NCBI GenBank assembly: GCA_036752465.1
Contig: DAIOSQ010000082.1
Location: 1 to 8,587, forward strand
Reading direction: 5' to 3'
DNA length: 8,587 nucleotides
Source: DAIOSQ01 sp036752465
GTDB taxonomy: Bacteria; Pseudomonadota; Gammaproteobacteria; Legionellales; Legionellaceae
Part shown: piece by piece, positions 1 through 6,064 of the stretch
How positions within the stretch are numbered: the stretch's first letter is position 1
Layout of the letters: every line of letters starts with the position of its first letter
The notes under the pieces: generated by a model
The model's database searches: none
What the model was told of the DNA's origin: nothing
The model's input: only the letters and a program-made list of their open reading frames with translations
Program-made: the position numbers and the translations under genes

Positions 1-761
1 GCTTGGGCATGCTGATCTAACACGGCAAGATGTTGTTGTACCGTGGCAATATCTGCGCGTTGAATTGGCCCAGTCAAAGATTTTGATGGCGACAGTGTGC
101 TGGTCAAGTTGCTCACCGTACTTTGCAGCAACTTGACCAGCACTTTGGCGGCCATATCTTCTTCCATACCGACCTGATGCAAACAGTCCAGTGCTTGCTG
201 TGCCAACGTGAGCATATAATTTGACGCAAACACGCCTGCCAAATGGTACCAAGCTTTGTATTGACCATGGATGCGGTAAACAATGGCACCGATGCAAGTA
301 AATAATTGCTCTATTTCCGGTAAAATCTCCTCATCACCCTCCACTGCACAATACGTACCCATAAAATCACCCACATGCTGGATTGGATTGACAAAACTCG
401 CCATAGGGTGCGCACTGGCGATGTAACAGTGCTTACGTTGCACCGCCTGCAATATTGACGATGGCAAGACCCCACTGCAATGCATGACAATGCTGCCAGG
501 TTGCAGATAATCACGCTGAGCCAATGCTGCACTGACGTCTGCTATGAACGCATCTTGCGTGGTGATGAGCGTGATGTCCGCGCGCGTTAAGGCAGATAGG
601 TTCGACACAGCCTGACCGGCGCCGATAAAGGCCGCCGCATGCGCACTGCTTGCAAAGGAGCGATTACAAATGCTACCGATTTGATACCGCTCGGAGCGAG
701 CCAAAAGGTAACCTAAGGTTTGCCCTAATTTGCCAGCGCCAATGATATTGATGACTTTCAT
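1..761 (-). CDS. Rossmann-like / DUF2520 domain protein, 3' end cut by window edge
   Basis: About 253 codons are present, from ATG at 761 to the left edge with no stop, so the C-terminus is missing. A GGAG sits 6 nt before the ATG and supports this start. The N-terminus is a dinucleotide-binding Rossmann fold: beta strand MKVINIIGAG, then the G8-A-G10-K-L-G13 loop. An N33-R34-S35 triplet at the end of strand 2 is of the type that usually favours NADP(H). Downstream come HCSGVLPSS and SAHPM, then the helical second domain with HLAGVFASNY and LTGPIQRADIATVQQHL. All of these are typical of the DUF2520 family, relatives of pyrroline-5-carboxylate reductase and 6-phosphogluconate dehydrogenase folds. 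The physiological substrate of the family is not established; an oxidoreductase role is inferred. The gene lies 166 nt downstream of the large orphan gene and may have its own promoter, though I could not identify a convincing one. It contains a striking perfect inverted repeat (separate entry). Confidence 0.9.
   Translation of the reverse strand, partial: MKVINIIGAGKLGQTLGYLLARSERYQIGSICNRSFASSAHAAAFIGAGQAVSNLSALTRADITLITTQDAFIADVSAALAQRDYLQPGSIVMHCSGVLPSSILQAVQRKHCYIASAHPMASFVNPIQHVGDFMGTYCAVEGDEEILPEIEQLFTCIGAIVYRIHGQYKAWYHLAGVFASNYMLTLAQQALDCLHQVGMEEDMAAKVLVKLLQSTVSNLTSTLSPSKSLTGPIQRADIATVQQHLAVLDQHAQ
97..143. repeat. Perfect 17-bp inverted repeat within coding sequence
   Basis: The left arm GTGCTGGTCAAGTTGCT (97-113) is exactly complementary to the right arm AGCAACTTGACCAGCAC (127-143), separated by 13 nt. 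The repeat lies wholly inside the DUF2520 gene, coding VLVKLLQ on one side and SNLTST on the other. No T-run follows on either strand, so it does not look like an intrinsic terminator. The reading frame and apparent family spacing are kept. That argues for arm homogenisation by local template switching, or selection for an RNA hairpin, rather than insertion of an element. Confidence 0.9.
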
Positions 762-844
762 AGGGTGCTCCACATAGCAGGTAAACATGCACAACTCAGC
801 ACCGGCTACACGTGACAAAACTTGAGGAGGAGGCGGCGTACTGC

Positions 845-878
845 ATTACCTGGGTAATAAACTGCTGCGCAGCTTACC
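845..878. repeat. Overlapping inverted repeats in intergenic spacer
   Basis: The 166 nt spacer between the orphan gene (stop at 928) and the DUF2520 gene holds ATTAC-CTGG-GTAAT (845-858). It also holds a second pairing, GGTAA (853-857) with TTACC (874-878), enclosing CTGC-TGC-GCAG (862-872). The two structures share the GGTAA arm, so they are mutually exclusive. Neither is followed by a T-run on the minus strand. They could be an operator or a leader hairpin for the DUF2520 gene. A further 5-bp hairpin (923-937) overlaps the stop codon of the upstream gene. I see no other gene in this spacer. Confidence 0.35.
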
Positions 879-927
879 ATAGCTATCACAGATAACAAAT
901 GGCAGCATGCGATTTTTAAGATTGGCG

Positions 928-3156
928 TTACACGCCAGGATCAGGGCTTGGGTCATCTGGCACAACGTTAGGAGATTTATCTGCGCTTTTGCAATAAAAA
1001 AAGCCACCGGTCAGTACCGAGACCAAGCCTATGGCCATTGTTGCCACTGAACCCACCGTAACGCCAACACTTGCAGGCAAGGTCAGCAATGCAACCAGGG
1101 CCAAAGCAGCCGCTAACCCACCGATAGCCATGGCAACCCCACTTATCATGTCTATCGTCAAACCATCTAGAGCAAAAACACTGGCTGCAGCAGTATCTGT
1201 GCTCGTTGTATCGCCGCTGACAGGATAGTTGTGCTGTGCTGCTATATTAAAGCCATTCTCGATGCGCACGTTGGAGGGTAACGATCCATCTGAGGACACA
1301 TCATCATCAATAGACACAGGGCTTCTTCGAATATCTGCAATAGTATCTGCGCTCATTCCTTCGCCGACAAGATAGATAAGCGCTTGTTCTTTTATATCAA
1401 AGCTACCCTCCCTACTCGTGTGGGGAGTTCGCCGGCTATCGGGGGGCACAGCAATAGCCCCATACTGATCATCATAAGACGCAATCCGTTCTTGAATAAC
1501 TGCGGCAGCAGCAGCTGTGCTCGTTGTACAAAAGTCCAAAGGAGCATCACATTGATATAAAATGCCATTCTCGCTGCTGGTCGAGCCGGTAGTTATCCGG
1601 CTATTGGGCAGTGATGACAGTTCATATTGAACTAAAAAATTTTTGGCTACCTCAAGATCCCGGTTAAGTTTTTCCAAACACTGCTGGCTTATTTGTTCAG
1701 GCGTTTGTTCAGGCGATTGAAGCAGGTCTAAAAAATCCCATTCCGCATGAAAGTCGATATCATCTGTTAACAATGATAAAAATTCGTTGAGTTCTGCATC
1801 TTCATGGCTGTGCTCATTTTTCAGGACATACAACTGCTGACACAATTTTCCAAGCTCTTGCTCTGCCTTTTCTATCTCATCCTCAAGCGCTCTGATACGC
1901 ATGGAGGTTTGCATTTGCTCGGATAGTGCGTTTTCCTGACGACTAAAAAGATCGCCTATGCGCCTTATTGCCTCCCGATGGGCTTCTGACGCATCTCCAT
2001 GTTCAGCAAGGATAGCAGCAATCAATGCCTGCAGCTGTAGGTTATTTTTCATAAAAAAACCTGCATCCGTAGATTTTTGGGCGGTTTCAATGCATTGCCG
2101 CAGTTCCCTATAACGCTTATGCAAGCCCTTATCTGCCTCACTATTGAATATATTTTTACACTGTTTCAGGTACTTGGCAAAATCAAGATCGCTATATTCA
2201 TGAATGACTTGTTTGGTCGCGAGCTTCGGTTTAGCCATTAATTGTCTTTGTAACTGATCCGCATTTTGGCAATTCTCATCTAATTTCTGCAAATAGGCTT
2301 GGATATCTAGCCAATCCACATTCCGCAATGTAACCATCATGCCACCATATTTTATCGGTGGTACGGCCCCGCATTGCTGGCGTAATTTTGCCTGATAGAT
2401 GGGATTATCAAAATACAATGAACCAGCTGCAGTATAGGTATCAGAAGCACCAACCATAGAGTGACCTTGATCAAATTGATCGCTATGCACCTGTATTTCC
2501 CGCTCATCTTCGCTGCCATGGTCCGATACGTCAGCAAACATAACGGCGAAAGGACCTGTGGTCGGCGCTGTTTGCTCTAAACCAAACAACAGCAACTCAT
2601 CTTGTGGATGGTGATGCACAAAGAGATGACCACTGTAACCATTGTCTTCAATTTTTTTTCCTTGATAGTTAGTTCTACCCTCTCCCCCCATCGCAATATT
2701 GATACCGAAGTCGCGAATCTCACAATCACCTGGCCTGATAAGGTTCAACAATCCTTGCACTCCGAGCATAAACCATTTTAACTCTTTGGCGGCTCCCTGC
2801 TGATCACGAACCACTGCATGAGTTGAACAACGTGGTTGCATATAATCTTTGCTAAATAATTGCTGCAACTTTGACTTTTTTTCCACACTGAGCTGCTGAT
2901 AATCGACCATAATACGACTGCCGTGCGATAAATAATCGGCAACTGTCAACACATCATTAGGCGCCTGCCAGGAACCACTCTCGCTGGTTTTGGTTTGAAA
3001 GTGACCTTGTGCAATACAGGCCAACATGAATTTTGTCATGGCCAGGGCCGGCTCGTTGGGATCATTGTACATTAAGGTCTGTAGCCATTGCGTGGCAACA
3101 TTTGCTTGGTCCTGTTTGATAGTCGCCTCAACAATCACTAATTTTATATCTTGCAT
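928..3156 (-). CDS. Unrecognised 742-aa protein with coiled coil, tandem repeats and C-terminal membrane hairpin
   Basis: I do not recognise this protein. I chose ATG 3156, with GGA 7 nt upstream; an adjacent in-frame GTG at 3159 is an alternative. Residues 1-50 look helical. Residues about 120-290 look globular, with a Gly-rich stretch (FGINIAMGGEG), a His cluster at 181-183 (GHLFVHHHPQDE) and the blocks GSLYFDNPIYQAKL and KYGGMMVTL. Residues 300-510 are charged and helical, with a probable coiled coil at about 407-459. Residues 516-668 hold three degenerate ~55-residue repeats rich in Ser, Thr and Asp. Residues 670-722 form two Gly/Ala-rich hydrophobic segments split by LPASVG, which suggests a membrane hairpin, then a 20-residue tail rich in Pro and Asp. 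No N-terminal signal peptide is evident. The gene stands alone between housekeeping genes, behind a PmrA-box-like site. This layout resembles Dot/Icm type IV effectors of Legionellales, but that is inference; a bacterial membrane-anchored protein is also possible. Confidence 0.9.
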   Translation of the reverse strand: MQDIKLVIVEATIKQDQANVATQWLQTLMYNDPNEPALAMTKFMLACIAQGHFQTKTSESGSWQAPNDVLTVADYLSHGSRIMVDYQQLSVEKKSKLQQLFSKDYMQPRCSTHAVVRDQQGAAKELKWFMLGVQGLLNLIRPGDCEIRDFGINIAMGGEGRTNYQGKKIEDNGYSGHLFVHHHPQDELLLFGLEQTAPTTGPFAVMFADVSDHGSEDEREIQVHSDQFDQGHSMVGASDTYTAAGSLYFDNPIYQAKLRQQCGAVPPIKYGGMMVTLRNVDWLDIQAYLQKLDENCQNADQLQRQLMAKPKLATKQVIHEYSDLDFAKYLKQCKNIFNSEADKGLHKRYRELRQCIETAQKSTDAGFFMKNNLQLQALIAAILAEHGDASEAHREAIRRIGDLFSRQENALSEQMQTSMRIRALEDEIEKAEQELGKLCQQLYVLKNEHSHEDAELNEFLSLLTDDIDFHAEWDFLDLLQSPEQTPEQISQQCLEKLNRDLEVAKNFLVQYELSSLPNSRITTGSTSSENGILYQCDAPLDFCTTSTAAAAAVIQERIASYDDQYGAIAVPPDSRRTPHTSREGSFDIKEQALIYLVGEGMSADTIADIRRSPVSIDDDVSSDGSLPSNVRIENGFNIAAQHNYPVSGDTTSTDTAAASVFALDGLTIDMISGVAMAIGGLAAALALVALLTLPASVGVTVGSVATMAIGLVSVLTGGFFYCKSADKSPNVVPDDPSPDPGV
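1153..1611 (-). repeat. Three tandem degenerate repeats of about 165 bp (about 55 aa) inside the orphan gene
   Basis: In protein order, unit 1 is residues 516-570 (nt 1611-1447), unit 2 is 571-625 (1446-1282) and unit 3 is about 626-668 (1281 to about 1153). Each unit opens with a Pro/Ser/Arg patch (SLPNSR, PPDSRR, SLPSNVR). A short ENG or REG turn follows, then a stretch ending in an Ala/Asp/Thr patch (TSTAAAAA, SADTIA, STDTAA). Units 1 and 2 end in IASYDDQYG and VSIDDDVSS. Similarity is also visible in DNA: the plus-strand block ending CTGTGCTCGTTGTA at 1197 (unit 3) and 1515 (unit 1) matches CTGCGCTCATTCCT at 1347 (unit 2). Offsets of 150 and 168 nt are multiples of three. The region lies just before the membrane hairpin and is probably a flexible linker. 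Confidence 0.7.
1692..1715. repeat. Perfect 12-bp tandem duplication
   Basis: TTTGTTCAGGCG occurs twice head to tail (1692-1703 and 1704-1715). It encodes the repeated tetrapeptide in SPEQTPEQ of the orphan protein. It is in frame and identical, which suggests a recent slippage event just upstream of the longer, older repeats. Confidence 0.9.
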
Positions 3157-3173
3157 CACAACATCCAGTAAAT

Positions 3174-3179
3174 ATCATA
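3174..3179 (-). promoter_or_regulatory. Candidate -10 element of the orphan gene
   Basis: TATGAT on the minus strand matches TATAAT at five of six positions, and its downstream edge lies 17 nt before the ATG at 3156. The hexamer expected 17 nt upstream (ACAAAC, 3197-3202) is a poor -35, which fits an activator-dependent promoter. A start about 7 nt downstream would give a leader of only about 10 nt that still includes the GGA. An alternative weaker -10 (TAAATT) lies about 10 nt further upstream. Confidence 0.4.
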
Positions 3180-3201
3180 AGCTAAATTTACAAGAAGTTT
3201 G

Positions 3202-3217
3202 TTAAGTCAGTATTAAG
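3202..3217 (-). promoter_or_regulatory. PmrA-box-like direct repeat CTTAAT-N5-CTTAA
   Basis: On the minus strand the sequence reads CTTAATACTGACTTAA: two CTTAA half-sites with an 11-bp period, oriented toward the orphan gene. This matches the PmrA operator form known from Salmonella. It also resembles the related box upstream of icm/dot and effector genes in Legionella pneumophila and Coxiella burnetii. It ends 22 nt before the candidate -10, overlapping or just upstream of the -35 position, as expected for an OmpR-family activator. Other OmpR/PhoB-type regulators bind similar direct repeats, so the regulator is inferred. Confidence 0.5.
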
Positions 3218-3268
3218 AGGATCCGAATAACACAAAATGTTTTAAAAAGAACTTTCCGTGACCCCTAG

Positions 3269-3325
3269 CGATGGCAATTGCGTTTTTCAGGTTAATATTG
3301 CCTTCATAAACCTGCGTTACCATCG
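3269..3325. repeat. Nested inverted repeats downstream of glnE
   Basis: An outer pair CGATGG (3269-3274) and CCATCG (3320-3325) encloses an inner pair CAGGTT (3288-3293) and AACCTG (3309-3314) with a 15-nt loop. The structure begins about 22 nt after the glnE stop. On the minus strand a U-rich stretch (TTCTTTTT) follows only about 20 nt later, so it is not a canonical terminator. It may stabilise the glnE mRNA 3' end or be chance. Confidence 0.3.
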
Positions 3326-3347
3326 GCACTTAGTTGTTGCGACACCC

Positions 3348-6056
3348 TTATGAATACAAGCGCGACATGAGGTGTGCTACCGTTTCCTGACAAAGAGCAG
3401 TACTGACATGGACGGTCTTTTCCTGAAGCGTTGCATCATGCAACGCTTTTTGAAATTGACAATATGCGTGCTGCAAGTGATCGCTGGTTTGCCGATCCAG
3501 TATACCAAGCTTGGCCAGTTGTTTGATTTGCGCCAAAGTATGCGTATGACCATAAAACCGCGCAGATCCACTCGCCAAAACCAAGTACTGCACCAAAAAC
3601 TCCAGATCCAACAGGCCTCCAGGCATAGCTTTGCCTACATCGATGACTTTATGTTTGCTAATGCGCTCCCGCATGGTCAAGATTTCATTGCGCAATGTGG
3701 TTTTATCGCGTTGATATTGTAATATTGCGCGTTTCATCCTGATAAATTTTCTACTGATGGTGTCATTAGAGTAAATTAATCGTGCGCGCAGCAATGCTTG
3801 ATGCTCCCAAGTCCAAGCTGTGTGCATTTGATATTCGATATACGCATCAACGTGGCTAATCAATAACCCGGCTCCTCCGGATGGTCTAAGGCGGGTATCC
3901 ACAGCATACAGTACGCCAAACTGCGTTCTTGTGGTCAGGCGGTGCAAGATTTTTTGCGTCAAGCGCGTCACTAAATGTTCTTTGCTGGTTGGTAAATTAT
4001 GCAAAAATACCAAGTCTACATCGGAGTGATAATGCATTTCGCTGCTGCCCAGACTGCCATAGGCAATAATGGCAAAACGCGCTTTGGTTGCTGCCAGCTC
4101 TGCACCAGACGCCGCTAAAATCATCTTCAGCACATGCGTAATGATAAGTTCCGCAACCTGTGTCAAAAATTTTGACATAGTCACGCTATCATACTGCGCA
4201 TACCATTCTGCACGGGCCGCGAGCAGAATACACATCCATTTAAATTGACGCAACACATCATCCTGTTGCTCAACATCACTGGCATGTTGTAGCCGGGTCG
4301 CCAACAACTCGCTCAATTGCAGCATAGTCGGTAAGCGCCATGTATTATTTTGATCGATAAATACTTCGAGTAAAAAAGGATAAGAAACCATCAGATGACT
4401 AATCATCGGACTATGTAGAAACCAATGCAACACTTCATGCAATACCGGTGGGTTTTCCAGCAGTAACGCCAAATATGCGCTGCGACCGACAATGTTCTCC
4501 AGCAAACGCAACACTTGTAATAACACTTTATCAGTATCCGCTTGATCAATTAACGCTTTTAAAATCAAACCCATCAAGCGATCTAGACGCATTCTTGCAC
4601 TCTGTGGCAAACGTCGACATCTTGGCGTATTTCTAAAATCTAGCAGCAAGCGATAACAACGCTGTGGTTGCGTATAGTTAAGGCTATGTAATAAATTTAT
4701 TGCCATATTTTCTTCGACTTGACCTTGCCATACACTGTGCAATTGATTGGCCATGACTTTTTTATCATCCTGCAGCTCTTCCTCTTGTGGGTGAAACATC
4801 GCCCGAAATAGCCGACTGACAATGTTTTGATAGCGCTGCAAGCTGTCTATCACCTCATGCCAATCGTGCATGCCCATAGCGACCGCTATCGCGGCTTGAC
4901 TCTTGACATCGCGTGGCAAAGCATGTGTTTGTTTGTCCTGTTCCATTTGTAAGGCATTTTCTAGCTGCCTAAGAAATAAATAGCCGCGCTTTAATACCGC
5001 GGCTTTGCTGATAAACCCAGCCTGACTGAGGAGGGAAAGCGCGCACAGTGCATTGGTTTGTTGAATTTGTGGTGCACGACCACCACGAATCAATTGCAAA
5101 CTTTGAATAATAAATTCTATTTCGCGGATACCACCAACACCTCGTTTGATATCATCGGGCATCGCATTGCGTAAAATTTCTCGTTCTATCATCGATTTCA
5201 TGGTCTTCATAGACTCAATCACACTGTAATCGATATACCGCCTATAGACAAAAGGCACTAGCCACAACTTGAACCACTGCTGCATCGCTGGATCTGGCTC
5301 CAGCAAGCGTGCTTTCACCATGGCATAACGCTCCCAATCACGCCCCTGCTCTTGATAGTAGTTCTCCATGGCTATCAAGGACAGCACCAATGGGCCACTC
5401 TCGCCATTCGGTCGCAAACGCAAATCGACACGGAACACAAAACCATCTTCGGTGTTGGTTTGGAGCACCTGTAAAAAAAGTTGAATGACCTTGGTGTAAA
5501 ATTCTTGATGACTGATAGCGGCATCAGCGGCAGAAGTATATCCACTGGCAGTAAACGTAAAAATCAAATCAATATCTGAAGAAAAATTAAGCTCATTCCC
5601 CCCCAGTTTGCCCATGGCAATGGTATATAGCTCAGCGCATGGTTCACCATATTTTAAGACACATTGTTGCTCGCAATACCTCTTAGCATGCAAAATGATT
5701 GCATCCGCACAATATGACCACTGCTGAATGGTATCCGAAATCTCCGCCAAGCCAGCATATTCTCGCAGCATTAAGCGCAACAAATGTCGGTGTCTGAATT
5801 GCCGCAGCTTGCTGGCAAATATAGTATAAGGGCTGGCTGAAGATATAACGCGCAGTGCTTGTTGATACGCTGGCAAGGTCAAGCCTTGTTGACAGTCATC
5901 CTCGGCCAGCAGCTCAGCAATAAGTGCTAAATGTCGTGCAGCATAATCACTGGCGTACAATAGTCGTTTGACAGCGAGATCCCATGGTGGTTGCAACGAC
6001 CGAAAATGCTTGTCAAACAAATATCCTTTGGCAGCTAAGCTCTCTGGGAAAGCCAT
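3348..6056 (-). CDS. glnE: Bifunctional glutamine synthetase adenylyltransferase / adenylyl-removing enzyme
   Basis: GlnE adds AMP to glutamine synthetase or removes it in response to PII (GlnB) and glutamine, setting ammonia assimilation in the cytoplasm. Two nucleotidyltransferase domains are present. Counting from ATG 6056, the N-terminal deadenylylase has MGKLGGNELNFSSDIDL (aspartates D161 and D163), then FRVDLRLRP, YYQEQGRDWERYAMVKAR and GGIREIEFIIQ at about 308-318. The C-terminal adenylylase has AYGSLGSSEMHYHSDVDLVF at 665-684 (D679, D681), AVDTRLRPSG and WTWEHQALLRAR. Length is 902 aa from this ATG, or 915 from an in-frame TTG at 6095; E. coli GlnE is 946. TTG would overlap the upstream gene by 31 nt and has no visible Shine-Dalgarno. 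ATG lies 8 nt after that gene's stop, with only a weak GAG, suggesting translational coupling. The start is the uncertain part. The Lys common in the second GKLGG motif is Ser here, while the Gly-Ser and both aspartates remain. Confidence 0.97.
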   Translation of the reverse strand: MAFPESLAAKGYLFDKHFRSLQPPWDLAVKRLLYASDYAARHLALIAELLAEDDCQQGLTLPAYQQALRVISSASPYTIFASKLRQFRHRHLLRLMLREYAGLAEISDTIQQWSYCADAIILHAKRYCEQQCVLKYGEPCAELYTIAMGKLGGNELNFSSDIDLIFTFTASGYTSAADAAISHQEFYTKVIQLFLQVLQTNTEDGFVFRVDLRLRPNGESGPLVLSLIAMENYYQEQGRDWERYAMVKARLLEPDPAMQQWFKLWLVPFVYRRYIDYSVIESMKTMKSMIEREILRNAMPDDIKRGVGGIREIEFIIQSLQLIRGGRAPQIQQTNALCALSLLSQAGFISKAAVLKRGYLFLRQLENALQMEQDKQTHALPRDVKSQAAIAVAMGMHDWHEVIDSLQRYQNIVSRLFRAMFHPQEEELQDDKKVMANQLHSVWQGQVEENMAINLLHSLNYTQPQRCYRLLLDFRNTPRCRRLPQSARMRLDRLMGLILKALIDQADTDKVLLQVLRLLENIVGRSAYLALLLENPPVLHEVLHWFLHSPMISHLMVSYPFLLEVFIDQNNTWRLPTMLQLSELLATRLQHASDVEQQDDVLRQFKWMCILLAARAEWYAQYDSVTMSKFLTQVAELIITHVLKMILAASGAELAATKARFAIIAYGSLGSSEMHYHSDVDLVFLHNLPTSKEHLVTRLTQKILHRLTTRTQFGVLYAVDTRLRPSGGAGLLISHVDAYIEYQMHTAWTWEHQALLRARLIYSNDTISRKFIRMKRAILQYQRDKTTLRNEILTMRERISKHKVIDVGKAMPGGLLDLEFLVQYLVLASGSARFYGHTHTLAQIKQLAKLGILDRQTSDHLQHAYCQFQKALHDATLQEKTVHVSTALCQETVAHLMSRLYS
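3426..3451 (+). terminator. Intrinsic-terminator-like hairpin, antisense to the end of glnE
   Basis: AAGCGTTGCA (3426-3435), loop TCA, then TGCAACGCTT (3439-3448) form a perfect 10-bp stem, with a T-run at 3447-3451 on the plus strand. On the minus (glnE mRNA) side the stem is followed by CAGG, so it should not terminate glnE. It encodes part of LHDATLQEK, a normal-looking GlnE C-terminal segment. It would stop any plus-strand transcript entering glnE from its 3' end. Confidence 0.45.
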
Positions 6057-6064
6057 CGCCAAAC

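Noticed and set aside
2352..2537. Open frame of 61 codons in another frame of the orphan gene
   Set aside because: It is embedded in the long 742-codon frame; hydrophobic stretches arise from the frame shift and no ribosome binding site supports it.
2604..2616. His cluster (HHH) in the orphan protein as a metal-binding catalytic site
   Set aside because: Three adjacent histidines alone do not match a metalloenzyme motif I can name; assigning chemistry would be invention.
2651..2659. Run of Ts that could be part of a terminator
   Set aside because: No hairpin precedes it on either strand; on the minus strand it encodes Lys-Lys in the orphan gene.
3686..3697. Perfect palindrome CATTGCGCAATG in glnE, with ATTGCGC again near 3725
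   Set aside because: Short palindromes of this size are expected occasionally in a 2.7 kb gene, and nothing ties it to regulation.
3372..3722. Plus-strand open frame of 116 codons opposite the end of glnE
   Set aside because: It lies fully antisense to a strongly conserved glnE region, has no recognisable protein features, and is explained by the codon pattern of glnE.
4691..4702. AT-rich palindrome AATAAATTTATT
   Set aside because: Low complexity inside coding sequence, with no flanking structure.
5351..5379. 8-bp inverted repeat CTTGATAG/CTATCAAG in glnE
   Set aside because: It has a 13-nt loop and no T-run, lies over the conserved YYQEQ coding region, and is plausible by chance.
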